Positions 11,352 to 23,150 of a DNA stretch of 64,000 nucleotides are shown here, in pieces. The notes below the pieces were generated by a model. The model searched no databases. It was not told the DNA's origin and saw only the letters and a program-made list of their open reading frames with translations. Source of the stretch: Ceratodon purpureus (lineage: Eukaryota; Streptophyta; Bryopsida; Pseudoditrichales; Ditrichaceae); contig CM026426.1 of assembly GCA_014871385.1 (NCBI GenBank), positions 50,021,263-50,085,262 of the forward strand, in the 5' to 3' direction. The translations under genes and the position numbers were made by a program. The first letter of the stretch is position 1; each line of letters starts with the position of its first letter.

Positions 11352-11872
11352 TTTAGCTCAACTTGAGCTTAATGGTGGTTACATTTCAAACATATGAAAC
11401 AGGACGTCCCCACAGTTTAGCTCGATCGAGCTAAACTGCAAATCTTCCACAACAACCCGTTCATAGTTTAGCTCGCCTCGAGCTAAACTGTAGGTAGAAT
11501 TCCCAAGGAGGTTAGAGGAGTTGCACTTACAGTTTAGCTCAAGTCAAGCTAAAGTATAAAGAGCTCCTTCCAGGAGCTGTGCGATGCGAGCTCCAGCAGT
11601 CCGGTTGAATCGCCACTTCAAGACATAGATTTTGTGGACTGTGCTATAGTTTAGCTCGAATCGAGCTAAACTGCGGTGTACACAGCAGTTTTCGACTACT
11701 GTTTAGCTCGAGTTGAGCTAAACTATAGCAATTAATGAATTAAATTTAAAGTATTTCAAGAGTTTTAATCTTTATTTATACATGGTGGATGTGAGTTTAG
11801 CTTGAGTCGAGCTAAAGTGTCAAGCGATAGTTGGCTTTTGCAAGCAGTTTAGATCAACTCAAGCTAAACTGT
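11352..11872. repeat. Array of eight 22-28-bp palindromes
   Basis: Copies at about 11352-11373, 11413-11438, 11464-11491, 11530-11555, 11647-11673, 11700-11724, 11794-11819 and 11845-11872. The best copy (11413-11438) is a perfect 26-bp palindrome with half-site CAGTTTAGCTCGA. Others differ at one to four positions or in the two central bases, and spacers of 20-90 bp are unrelated to each other. The conserved palindromic units in unconserved spacers suggest a selected protein-binding site or cruciform rather than simple tandem duplication. Confidence 0.85.
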
Positions 11873-12239
11873 TTGTGGTTTGTAAGGAATTGTTTATGCA
11901 ATTTGCAGACTAAATAGTACATCTCGGCCATTTCTAGTTTTATGTTGGGATTCCTCCGTTGAAAAGCTAATAGAATGTCTTCTGCCTGCACAAAGATAGG
12001 ATTGTAGAAGGTCAGAACACAAGTTCAAGAAGGAAAACGTTGTTTCATGTCCCATAAGACTAGTTCCAGAAATGGCAGGAATACAATGAATACAGTTCCG
12101 GAATCCAGCCCAATAATCAGATTCTAAGGCGACTAAAACTAGATAGAAAACCAAACAAACATTTGTCAAAAATTAGTAAGCAATGCAAATTACGATGAAA
12201 TCTAAGAAAGAAGACAACGAATACGCTATTGCATATTTT

Positions 12240-12520
12240 AATACACACATACAGAGAGACAGACATGTAGAGAACTACACAATAATTCAGCCCAAAACAC
12301 AGGCACCATTCAGAATGAATATCAAAGAAAAAAAAATACAGACACAGGCACACACACACAGACACCATCCAGACCAAAATTGAGATACACAACGAAACCG
12401 ACACAATTAATTCGGAGAGAGACACAGACCCTGACTGACAAAATCAAACTGACACAGAGACAGAAAGACACAAAAAGACACACAAACACACAAAGACACC
12501 ATTCAGATAGAAATTCAAGT
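12240..12520. repeat. CA/GACA-rich degenerate repeat
   Basis: CACACA and GACACA runs, with a recurring CACCATYCAGA-like phrase near 12,303, 12,363 and 12,498, suggest a decayed tandem unit. Overlapping minus-strand ORFs rich in Cys, Val and Phe are products of the repeat, not genes. Confidence 0.6.
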
Positions 12521-15507
12521 AAATAATGAATAGTATCACATATTTTGTGCAAGAAGATGCATTTACATGCAGAATTTGTCTCAAAAAAACCACATGCAAA
12601 TCCTAAATTTGCGACAAGATGATAAAGAATTAGAGCTGACAGAATGGAAAACAAATTACAGTAATTGCGGAGACACTAATCAGCAAGAACCAGTAGAATT
12701 GAACTCCTAAAAACTAAAAACTAAACTGATCTGCAATAATTGAATAGCATTAATCAGTCCACGAGAACAATAATGTGAAATTTGACACAAACCAGAATTC
12801 TCTTCAGCAGCGTCTACCTTGCCTTCAAAGCCCTAAGCCGAATTGCTTACCTTCAGAGCCCACCGACGAAGTCCACGAAGAAGCGACAAATACCATGCAC
12901 TCACTCTACCGCACAGAAATCTCACGTGGAAGGTACCCTCCCCAAAACACTAGCATATGCTAAACCCTAACCCGAGCACTCTAACACCTCCAACCGTGCA
13001 CAAAACACCACAAACCGCACACAAAACACCTCAATCAGGTCCCGAAATCAACTCCCTAAACCACCGTGCACAGAAACTTCAAAGCATGCACAAAGCACGT
13101 AAACCCTAAACACCGCAAACCCTGTTAAACAAATACACATTACTTGGTCGGGAGCAAACAACTTAAACAACTTAAACCCTGTGAGCTCTCGGGAAATCCT
13201 CTCTTGCTTACTGAAACAAAGTAGCCCTACTACAACAAAACAATCCTTGCGCCACAGAAAAAACACACTGGACTCGCGCCACAACCGAAACTCGCGGCAC
13301 AGAAAAACAGACAAACAACAGCAGAAGAGAATCTCCGTGGACGAGATTGGGGTGGGGAAGTATTCCTCGCCCTCGCGGGGGCCAAAGACTGCACCGCCAA
13401 AAGGTCCAGCCCCGTCACCGCGGGGTCGTATGCCCCGTCCCTGTGGGTTAGAAGTTTTTAATTTTAAACTATTGCTAGGAATTTAAACTACAGAAATTAT
13501 AGTTTGATAGAGTGTGCAAAATAAATATCCTTTAAAAAACTATGTACCTTCATCGCATCTTTTTTGTTTGATCAATATTCATATTTTTATGTATATTTAG
13601 TGCTATTCATTTAGCATCAATGAATTAATTCAATAACATTCTATTCCAAATAAATTACATACAATTTCAAACGTTTTGAAATAATACACAATTTTGAACT
13701 TCAATGTAGGCAATTTATTAACATTTTTTAGAGGATGGAAATGTTTAGTTTTATTCATGAAAAGCAAATATTCAAAACATTGTATGCCTTGTATAATTGG
13801 CATGTAAATTAAATAAATCTTAATCAATTCAATAATGTTCTACCTTAACCAATATTCGTACAAATTTATTAGTTTCTTATAAGAAAGCAGTTTACTTGGT
13901 CCAATTATATAATTAAAAAAAATAAAATAATCAAGATTCATGGATTCAAATGAATTGTCTTACATCAATGATCATCATTATTGTAGTCTTAATATATAAT
14001 AAGGAATAATGGTCTACACACTTGTGCAAGCATACAATCTAATTATTCAATTATTTAATATGAAATAAAAATGCCACATTTGAGTAAATTTGAAGACTCT
14101 GCGAATATGTAACATTGAGTAAAAAACAATTACATTATTTTTCCCAAATAAATAACATTGAGTTCATTTGGCATGTAAAATATCTTAAGCTTAATCAATT
14201 CAGTCAATGTTGTACCCCAAATATTATTCATAAAATAATAGAAGGATGTAAAATAAATCAAATTGAGGTCTAGTTAATTTTTAAATTTTAACATATTTAA
14301 TCTTCACAAAATAAGAAACCTCAACAAAATTTATTGACATTATATTTCTCTCAGATTTATGAAGTTAATATTTGTTTAATGACAATTTTACTTTGAGTTC
14401 ACAAGAATAGAGTTTGAATAATAATTTGAAAATATATAACTATAGCATCGAATATGAATACACTAGTAGCAATAAAACGTACGTGATGCTCAATTAAAGA
14501 ATGAATGGGAATAAATATAGAAAAAAACAGAATATACGTTATTTGAAATTAAATTACATGTCTTCTAAATACACATTGATAAACTTAAATCCACATTCAT
14601 ATGCAAAATGTATCTTAATTTACTATACTCTAGTTGAAATAATATTTACGTAAATGTTATCATCATATTCTTAAAGTACGTGTTAGTATTATTATTTTTC
14701 TATAATATAAAAATATATATTATACTGTACTAAGTTACTAATATATTTATTTACAATTATATATTCAAATAATAATCGTACGAGAATAATAAAGTATATA
14801 TAAAAGTATATCCAAATATTAAAAGACTATTTAAGTATATTCAATTATATATACAAAGTATATTATTAAAAATATTAGTATTACATAAAAGAATTCATTC
14901 ATTTGATGCTTTCATATTTGTATATTTTGTATTCAAATATTTCTATGGTTTTAAATAAATTTAGTAATAGCAAGTCTGGAAAATAATAAAAACATTTAAA
15001 AACATACTTCCATACCTTTTATTTGTAGAAGTTCATAAGTCCAAAAATTTGTAAATTTATAAATTTATATGAACCCAATTATCTTGTCATATGTAAACTA
15101 CTATAAACATATAAATATTTTAAATATCCTAAACAAGAACAAAACTACACCATTCAAGGCAAAATTAATACATTATGAAATAAATAAAAAAAGAAATAAA
15201 CGTACGTGAATATAAATACATGATACTTACATCTAAATAAATATTTAGATAAAAAAATATGTGTATCAAAAAACATATCTATCAAGCTACATCAAGAACT
15301 ATTCATTAACTCACTTGTAATGATTTAAATTCCCAAATCATATTTAATAATGAAATTGAGCAAAAATACATACACAAGTACATGGAGATATGAACATTTG
15401 CAACGATGTACTTCCCTGCATGAATCTTAATCTTGAATTTCAAATAGATTCAAAAAAAATTTGAATTAATTTTATTCCCTGTACGAGATAATTAATGTCC
15501 TCAAAAA
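12521..15507. other. Gene-free region, strongly AT-rich from 13.45 kb
   Basis: From 12,780 to 13,480 it is moderately GC with repeated GTGCACAAAACACC-like and AAACCCTAA-like phrases. From 13,480 to 15,480 it is extremely AT-rich, with no credible ORF, and TACGTA/CGTACG-like words recur. I see no gene or element boundary. Confidence 0.5.
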
Positions 15508-15574
15508 ACCCGAAACCCTAAACCCTAAACCCTGGACCTAAGACCCTAAACCCTAAACCTTGAACCCTGAACCG
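15508..15574. repeat. Interstitial telomere-type repeat (CCCTAAA)n
   Basis: About eight to nine imperfect units of CCCTAAA/CCTGAAC type, the Arabidopsis-type telomere sequence on the C-rich strand. It lies at the junction between the AT-rich block and a higher-GC segment. It may be an old end-joining scar, a telomere-repair patch or a telo-box promoter element. It is the main pointer to Viridiplantae. Confidence 0.8.
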
Positions 15575-15909
15575 TGTTCCTTGATAGAAGAGGATAAGTT
15601 CCGGGCTGAAAGTCAACTTTATGTCTGGCGCTATGACGTGTCCAACCCATTCCATTTGATAGAATTAACGCACCAAATATTTCGCATCTGCATCTTGGTA
15701 AAGGGCTGAGGATTATGGAAAGTTGGATTTCCCGCGCTCGCTCACACCACCAAATGTGGAGGGACGAATGGTTCGGCTTTATTCCCGCCTATTTTCAAAA
15801 CTGAATCCGCGAGAAAATGGTCACACGTTAGAGAATGAATTCTGGAATCATCTTTGCTCAAAGTCTTTTCTCTACTCACTTGCTTCTCTTGCGTTTAGGA
15901 GCTCTCGGC
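15575..15909 (+). other. Higher-GC segment ending at the MULE target site
   Basis: A 75-residue frame (15,723-15,950) exists but has no recognisable motif. The last nine bases, GCTCTCGGC (15,901-15,909), recur at 25,843-25,851, so this segment was once continuous with the DNA at 25,852. It is plausibly promoter or 5' leader of the DUF7869-type gene downstream. Confidence 0.4.
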
Positions 15910-15985
15910 GGGACGTCGCTAAAGTGCGAGTGGTGAGCGGAGAGCGGTGAGCGGTAACTTTTTGGATATTTTATTGAAAAAATAA
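15910..15985 (+). repeat. Left terminal inverted repeat of the MULE
   Basis: Begins GGGACGTCGCTAAAGTGCG and continues with GTGGTGAGCGG, an extra internal copy AGAGCGGTGAGCGG, then TAACTTTTTGGATATTTTATTG. The right end lacks the extra 14-bp copy, so this end carries a small internal duplication. Confidence 0.75.
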
Positions 15986-16570
15986 GTCAGAGTGGTAAGA
16001 TTACGGTATTCTATGGACTAACAAAGTTGAAGTTTTTTTTTAAATTTCTAAATATAGTTTCTAATGAGACCTATGATTGTCGACAATTTCAGTGAAATAA
16101 GTAGAGAAGTTGGATACATGCCCGTGGAAATCTTGGAACCCAATATAGTCGATAGTACAGGTCTACAGCCGTGAAATGCTGTTATAAATTCCCACATTGG
16201 TCACTGTATGTATGACTGTGGAGAATTTGTATCTTGGTAGGAGTGATAACTTTATTTCGTTAATTACTATGGACGATAATAATAATTATGGGTTGCAGCA
16301 TGGATATAAATAAAGTTTTGAAGCTGTAACCGGTGAGATACAAAAAATATTGGTGAATTTGAAAATCTTCATTCTTACTTTTCCGAGGTTGTAATAACTT
16401 GCAGTTTCAGTAAGATCCCACTTTTGTTGCAGTAAAATGGAACTTCATGGATTATACAAAAGAGAGTTACAATCTCGTTAAAAAAGATTCACTATTTTAT
16501 GAATAAAGACTTACTATCTAGATAGAAAATAGACTTTCAATATATGTGGAATAATGAGATAGAAGTGTAC

Positions 16571-17014
16571 CATTCCGTGCAAAAACAGGTCTCCAAAAGG
16601 CCATGTAAGCCTGCCCAAATTAGGTTAATTTTTTTGCCCAAAACGAGCTCTAGCGCAGGCAGCGAATGACAGATTCGCTGCCTGCGCAGTTAACAAGGGT
16701 CCTTGGTGGCGCTAACAGCGCCGAGGTTGATTGGTTGAGAAATCAGAATGTAACGCGTGTCATTAATAGACTTGAGAACATCCAAACTGGCATGAGTTGG
16801 TCGCTCGGGATCCGGTCCGAAGTGGGTCAGATTGCTGTCAACTCGCCACTGTAGCAGCGCCCGACACACGCCCTTCGCGAAGGTCATTGGTTCGACCTCC
16901 CGCGGCGGCGTTGCTGGCACCACGGTAGCACGTCAAAAGTGCGCGGGCATGCTGTATTATTTTCTCTCACGTTCCGCTTACACGACTTTTTGGAGACCTG
17001 TTTCTGCACGTAAT
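16571..17014. mobile_element. 444-bp nonautonomous inverted-repeat element (MITE-like)
   Basis: Left end (16,571-16,600) and right end (16,986-17,014) are inverted copies sharing CATTNCGTGCA, RAAACAGG and TCTCCAAAA. The interior is GC-rich, with no coding capacity beyond short frames. I could not see a clear target duplication, so the superfamily is open. It is nested in the MULE. Confidence 0.75.
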
Positions 17015-18349
17015 GATTTTGTTTACTGTAGTCCTAAATCTCAACGTCGCCATCGTTCAGGTGTAGTTTGTTTTAGCAACATATTGTCACATAAACTTAC
17101 CATAAACATGCAACAGTGACTTTTCATATTACACCAACCTTTCAATACACACCTCTTTACATGCCTCCGTTGATTTAAAATATCCAACTTCAATGATTGA
17201 ATACATTTTACCTAGAATCAATCGAGTGAAGCAATGCTTGAATTTGATTCAATCAAGACCATTACTTGAACGTTTGTATAATGTCAAATACATCCTAAGT
17301 CTTTTGCAAACACAACATTCGCTAGCCAGTAATTCATCAGTCACAATTTCTAGGCAGAATGAAGTAATAATTGTGTTGCATATTATAATATTGGACGTCC
17401 ATTTGTAACTATGTAAAACTAGGTTTATAAGAATCAACGTTGTTCAATGTTTCTCTTCATTTGGATAATGTTGTGTTGCATTGATGCTCGGCGACCGGAT
17501 TCACATAGTCCCTTTGAGATTTACAACGCGTCTCTTTATCGAGTTATAATTAGTTGCGCCAAAAAGAAAGTCGTGAATGGAGAGGTGAAAATGGAATACA
17601 CTTTTTCCAAATATCTTCTTCCAAATACGGGAGCTCTACTTGGTTCTCCGCATCGACAAAGTATGAATTTGGAAGTATTTAAAGACAATTTATTCTACAA
17701 ATTTCCCTATGATACTCGAAGTTGGAATTGTGCGGACTCTTATATTGTTGAACGTATACCAACGGTTCTAATTGGGAAAAACAATTTGATTGGATTGACC
17801 TCGTAAGCCAACAGTAGAAGCGGATGATGAAAATCCAAGCAAACGTCAAATACATAAACACTGTGAATTATGATTGTTGTGTCCTCTAAATAGCTTATCA
17901 GAAAATATTTTAATAATATAAAAACCACATATGGATCTACAACATAGGAGAAACAAACGGCAGTTCCAAGAAGGATATATATTATACTTTGTAGAGAGTG
18001 AACTGAGAAGGGAAGAGAAATCATATCCAAAACACTATTCCCAGGATAATCATATTTATGGTCCTAAAGTTAGATAGACTCGGAAAACCAAAGAAAAGAT
18101 TAGTATACTTAGAGTTTAAATCACACCAAATTGAGGAGATAGAAACTAGTGCTACTTCAAATTTTTGATAGTGGCCGTTTTAGTCTCAAACTTCACCATT
18201 AACTTAAATCCGGGATACATATGTTTCATTAAAGAAACAAAAATCACTAGTTGTCAAAGTACTTCCGTAAGCTACTCTCCAAGACTTGCTTCACTTTGTT
18301 AAAGCTAAAACTACCTGCATGAATAAATGTATCTGAATCTCAGTCCAAA
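17015..18349. other. MULE interior with one unassigned 119-codon frame
   Basis: The plus frame at 17,447-17,806 has a hydrophobic start (FLFIWIMLCC), then an ordinary mixed sequence with SPFEIYNASLYRVI. It has no domain I know and no splice context I can defend. The rest of the stretch is AT-rich and without signal. Confidence 0.25.
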
Positions 18350-18598
18350 CTAGAAACCACTGTGAACAAATAGTACAAGTGCTTGCAATTGGTCCATTGA
18401 CCCCGCTTTCCGAGTGCCTTTGTTGCCATCTCCCTGAAATTTGGGCAAGTGCATGATGGAAAGTGCGAAATGGTCACGTAATACTACTGCACCTTTGGAG
18501 GCTTCCCTGATTCCAATGATACAATGCATCCCAGGGCTGAGGCTGGAAGACTGCACAACTTGCTTGCCTTGGCGTTCAATGAAACGGCCAAAACACAA
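18350..18598 (-). CDS. Unassigned frame on the transposase strand
   Basis: An 82-residue frame on minus, downstream of the MULE transposase remnant and on the same strand. It contains VQSSSLSPGMHCIIGIREAS and a KGTRKAGSMDQLQALV segment ending VHSGF. The composition is protein-like. It may be a C-terminal part of the MULE protein or a second MULE gene. I do not recognise a family. Confidence 0.3.
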   Translation of the reverse strand: MCFGRFIERQGKQVVQSSSLSPGMHCIIGIREASKGAVVLRDHFALSIMHLPKFQGDGNKGTRKAGSMDQLQALVLFVHSGF

Positions 18599-18920
18599 TT
18601 ATTGGAATGCTTGATCAATGGGGCTTTCTTGTTGCGTCGGATATTCTTCCTTGAACGGCGGGTGGGAAATTCATACGGATATGTCGGCGTTGGGTAAGCT
18701 GATAAGTCCAGTGCAAATGGCTGGTCTTGAAAGAGTCTCTTTGGTGACGTCTCCTTCTATTGTGGAAGCTTAAAGTCTGCCTTCTCGAGCGAGAGGATCT
18801 CTTTAGAGGTCAAGTGTGTCTACAACTTCTCGGACATACAAGTAAATGTACACTAAACTAGTACATAATTGTAGTCACATAGCATAATTTCAGAGGTGTG
18901 TGGTTTTGAATTGTATGTCA

Positions 18921-19000
18921 ATTAAAGCATAGGAGCTTGTAAGGGTTTAGGGTACCATAATATGATTAAAGCATAGGAGCTTGTAAGGGTTTAGGGTACC
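18921..19000. repeat. Two-copy tandem duplication, 44-bp period
   Basis: ATTAAAGCATAGGAGCTTGT followed by AAGGGTTTAGGGTACC occurs at 18,921-18,956 and again, identical, at 18,965-19,000. Identity suggests a recent event. Each copy includes a GGGTTTAGGG telomere-like word. Confidence 0.9.
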
Positions 19001-19825
19001 TATGTTAGAAGTTTTTAATAAAAGATTGTGCTTTAAATGAAGATAAAGAGTATGTTTATATACCAGCATATACTTGTCACAGTTTGGATTTGACAAAAGT
19101 ATACTTTTTGGGGCAAGAAATTTTGTACCAGCTTAGTCCAACTCATCAATTGTATAATTTATACATATTCTTCTATTACATTACATTAGTCAATTTGCAG
19201 CTTACAGTGAAAATTGTCATCTATAGAAAGATATGCCTTGTTTTTTTGAGCACAAAAAAAAAAGTAAGAGGATAAGTTTTTTTGGATGAAATTTCTCTAG
19301 GTACTATTTAATGTGTACATTATCTAGGTGGGCCACTAATTCTAGAGAATAATTTTCATCCTTTTGGCATATAACGCCTCAAATTTCAAAATAGTGATGG
19401 AGGCAGGTTTAGAGTATATATGGTATATGAAGTACTTCTATGTACTTAGTTGCACAGGTAGCCTTGGAGAGCTACACGTGTCCAACTTTATGTTGAAATC
19501 TTGAATTGATTTAATGTTGGACGGCGGTCCATGGTCATAGGGGTATGTATCCACATCACCTGAGAATTTACATCAAAGTTGAGGACAACAGTATATGAAA
19601 ATATACTATATATACTTGATAAACTTGCCCATTTTGTACCCGGTTTAGTGTACAAAGACCCATACTTCACAAACCTCCGGCATTGATAGAACTCACTCTC
19701 GTTTAATTTCCTTTACGTACCTACTAATGTTGTCATTACAGAGAAAGTATTACATAGTTTCTATTCTATTCTTTGGGTAGTTTTTCGTGGGGCCAGTATA
19801 GGTGGGAGCTAGGGTGCTCTTCCCC

Positions 19826-19850
19826 GGGGGGGGGGGGGGGGGGGGGGGGG
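19826..19850. repeat. 25-bp poly-G run
   Basis: Uninterrupted G after TCCCC. Such runs can form G-quadruplexes, and they are also weak points of assembly, so length may be unreliable. Confidence 0.85.
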
Positions 19851-20589
19851 CACTCTGCATCAACTTAGAAACTAACTGAGTTCAAAGATATGGGGGTTTT
19901 AATTCTTTTGAGGTAAAATCTATAATTTTCTTAAATGTAAGATAACATGAATTAATTGGAAGTTTAGGGTTTAGAAAAAAATAATGGTCGAATATAAGCC
20001 ATTAAGCCATTTTACAAGTAAGATAAGGTCTCAAAAATGCATTTCACTTAGTCTTTTTTCTAAGCTAAATACCCCCAATAAAATACCCCGTGAACGCACG
20101 TGGTACCTAATGTACACATGTATTGCCCTCCCCGAGTGCTCTTCCCGTCTTGCACAATCCATGCCACATTTTTTTGTGACGGCTTGTTGAGCAAAATAAG
20201 CTTTGGCAGATGTCTTGGAGACACGTGCCACATAGAAGGGTTGCGGGCGTTCTCTTCAACAGTAGTGACGTGGTAGCGGTCCACTTGCGCTGGAGATTGC
20301 TGTGGAGAAAGGGTGAATTCCTCGTGTTTGCTGGTTGTAGGAGAGTCGACTATCACCACTGTTGCACAACTCTCGCTCTCTCTACGTGCACATCTAGTCT
20401 AGATACGAGGTCTTGATACTGAGGTTATCCGTCCTATGAGACTCACGCTCATCTCCAAAAGCAGTATTAGGTTATGTCACCCAAGTTGTTATGCTACAAG
20501 AACTGAATGTAAGACTTTACGAGCTCAATGAAGCCTCTCCATTGGCGATACCTAAAGTGCCAGAAGGCCGGCCATGGTTTGAGCTGAGG
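19851..20589 (-). other. MULE interior downstream of transposase remnant
   Basis: Minus frames at 20,031-20,231 and 20,060-20,359 overlap in different phases and share a MWHVSPRHLPKLILLNKPSQ region, which looks protein-like. They lie 3' of the transposase remnant, so they may be its further decayed C-terminal exons. No motif is diagnostic. Confidence 0.25.
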
Positions 20590-21290
20590 TAGTCCTTGCT
20601 CTATAGCAGCACCAGATGACATCCACCATGCTCAAATTGCCAGAAACTTTGTTTGAGCATTGGACACTGACTTGGATTTCTTGTAGAGCTGGCAACGTTT
20701 TTGGTGTTGCGATTGGAGGTCTTGGCAAATGATAGCCTTTGTGTGTTTCTCGAGAGATTGGGTCCAATGGAATAGGCAAGTCCTTTCTTTGTCAATCATC
20801 TTCTAAGTCGCATTTCCACTTTCATAGATGATGCATACCGCATTCCAATTAGCATGGGCTTAGTCAGCCAAAAGTTCACATTCGCGACCTCGAGCTTTAT
20901 TATAATAGCATTCAGATTCTTCAACATCACCAACAGGGTTGCCATGTCCTCCAACTGCATGTCGCATGCTGCGATTGTCATGACTTCAAAGTATATACAA
21001 TCATTGATGTCCACGACCTGGCACGTTTGACATGGTCAAACATTATCCATGTGTTCTCCAAGTCATTACCCGACTGCATTCGCTTCACCAAATCCACTCA
21101 ATTGTCAGAGCAGACTTCAGACATTTTCAAGCCAAAGATCTTGTCCACGTCCTCTCCTTGCCTTGAAAGGATATTGTCCTCAACATATTTCCAGCTACTA
21201 AAGCCTCATAGCATTCTAATGTAGTTTATGGTCTCAAAGAGCCAAATACTCCAGAATGTCATAACACAGTCTTGGATCCAAAATAACATA
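20590..21290 (-). pseudogene. MULE-type transposase remnant
   Basis: Read on minus: FWSIWLFETINYIRML, WKYVEDNIL, GEDVDKIFGLKMSEVC, IMFDHVKR..SW, CIYFEVMTIAACDMQLED, then AHANWNAVCIIYESGNAT and MIDKERTCLFHWTQSLEKHT, then QHQKRCQLYKKSKSV and AWWMSSGAA. This series is what I know from MULE-like transposases of plants and algae; the aspartate of the ACDMQ motif and the AHANWNAV block belong to the catalytic region. The remnant carries about three TGA, one TAA and one TAG, plus at least one frame shift, so it is dead. It lies in the middle of the element with the 9-bp target duplication, and the two observations support each other. Confidence 0.65.
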
Positions 21291-21359
21291 CACAATCTCT
21301 AAAGTTTCAAACCTCTGTGTGTTGCTACAGTTAAAAACTCGCTCAATTTAGTAAGTCTA

Positions 21360-21951
21360 GCTAGACTTATTGACAAAATTCATCCTCTATTTTTAGTAAT
21401 TGTAGCTTTCACAAAAGATTATGGATTGTGGAACTTAATTCTAACACCAAGCAGGCAATGCAAGAGAAAAATGTTTGGTCCAACCTCACGTCAATGCAAA
21501 AATCCAGCTCATGCAAATTTTATTTTTTTGTGAATTTGTCTAATGAGACACCAAATCTCATGAAAGTGGTCCTAAAGTCCCTCACATGAACACTTCTGTC
21601 TTCAGAGAAATTAGGGTCCAATTAATCATATTGCTTTTAAGACAATACTAAGCAATGTGTTTAATAGAGAATTTAGGCTCAAATCATTTATAATGGGTCT
21701 TATTCAATGATAATATCAATAAAATTGTCATTTTTGGAGCATTTTGATGTTGTTTGAGGCCCAAAACATTGAAGGGCGTTTTCCAATTTTTTTTAATTTT
21801 TTAATTTTTAAGTAGAATGACGTGAGGTTGGACCAAACATCTTGCTCTTGCATTGCCTGCTTGGTGTCAAAACTAAGTTCCACAATCTATATTCTTTTGT
21901 GCAAGCTACAATTACTTAGAAAAGAGGATGAATTTTGTTGATAAGTCTAGC
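21360..21951. mobile_element. 592-bp foldback/MITE with 134-bp inverted repeats
   Basis: Arms at 21,360-21,493 and 21,818-21,951 are inverted copies, about 90 percent alike, beginning GCTAGACTTAT. They are bounded by TA on both sides (21,358-21,359 and 21,952-21,953), suggesting TA target duplication as in Tc1/mariner-type elements. The AT-rich centre has no ORF. It sits just 5' of the MULE transposase remnant on that gene's strand. Confidence 0.85.
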
Positions 21952-22159
21952 TATATATCCATTTCAATTATATCCATTTTTTTTCCTCTTCGTCTTCAAT
22001 TCCATCTCCATTTTTCATCTGTCATCGAGAATTCCACTTAAACTTAATGATTGCCTCCATTTAATATTTAAATAGAAAGTAATAACTTTTTGAGAAGAAG
22101 ATGACATTATAGGGTTGAATACTTCCAACATGCTTCTAAGCAGTTATTAAAAGTGCGGT

Positions 22160-22375
22160 ATAGCAGTGCCCCTTGTAATGTTTGCTCGGTGCCGAGGAGA
22201 CTTGGCGGGGCCATTCCGCGAGCAGCATTTGCAGCTTGAACAAAGTATTCTTCCACTACTTGCACCAGAGAAGTGCCCGTCATGATGTTTGCTCGATGCC
22301 AAGGAGAATTGGAGGGTCGACTCTTGAGCAACATCTTCTCCTTGAACATAGTATTTATCCACTACTTACAATACT
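22160..22375. repeat. Tandem duplication, 107-bp period
   Basis: ATGTTTGCTCGGTGCCGAGG at 22,178 returns as ATGTTTGCTCGATGCCAAGG at 22,285, with the following about 90 bp also alike (TTGAACAAAGTATTC versus TTGAACATAGTATTT; CCACTACTT in both). A weaker third start may follow after 22,376. Confidence 0.75.
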
Positions 22376-22389
22376 GAAGCGCCCATCGG

Positions 22390-23150
22390 AATCTTTGGTT
22401 GATGCCATTTTCTCCATTGCCATCGGTATTTTTTATTTACTCCTTCCACTCGCACTCTTCTTCTTAATTTTGTTCCCCATTGACTTCCCCTTTTTTTTTC
22501 CCATTTCATCCACTATTTTTATCTATCCCTTCCTCTACGACGTTTCACTCTCATCTTCATCCCCATCACAATTTTCTTTTTTTTTCCATTCCCATTTATA
22601 TTTCTCATTAATCCCTTCCTCCCTTAATTTTCTTCTTCATTTTCATCTTCATTGTCTTCTTCTTTTTATTTTCCAATTTTGTCCACTACTTCTATTTATC
22701 ACTTCCACTACCATTCTTCACTCTCATCTTCATCGCCATTCCTAGTCTTCTTTGTTTTCCACTCCCCATTTGATTTATCCCTTCCACCCCCACCGTTCAC
22801 TCTCATTTCCATCCCGATCCTTTTTATTTTCCATTTCCATTTTTATTTTTCATTTATCCTTTGAACTCGCAGTTTTCTTCTTCATTTTCATCTTTATTGT
22901 CTTCCTCATTTATTTTTCTACTCCATCGACTATTTTTATTTACACCTTCCACTCCCACTATTCACTATCATTTACAACCCCATTCTAGTAGTTTTTTTTT
23001 TTTTTTTTCCATTTCCATTTTTATTTTTCACTTATCCCATCCGCTCGCGATTTCTTCTTCATTTTTTTTCTCAATTGTCCTCAGCTTCTTGTTTCCCATT
23101 TCATCCTCTGTTTTCATTTATCCCTTCCACTTTTTTGTTCACTCTCGTTC
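22390..23150. repeat. Long pyrimidine tract
   Basis: About 760 bp of almost pure C/T with TTTCCATT, CATTTAT and TCACTCTCAT phrases. Overlapping frames rich in Phe, Ser, Leu and Pro arise from composition and are not genes. Homopurine-homopyrimidine DNA of this length can form triplex structures. Confidence 0.85.

Noticed and set aside
11352-11872. Palindrome array as a CRISPR array
   Set aside because: Repeats are palindromes with irregular 20-90-bp spacers in a eukaryotic genome, and no cas genes are present.
12117-12654. Minus-strand Cys/Val/Phe-rich frames that look membrane-like
   Set aside because: They arise from CA/GACA repeats read on the other strand.
16885-16900. GGTTCGACCTCCCGC resembles a tRNA B box
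   Set aside because: No A box or acceptor stem in the MITE interior.
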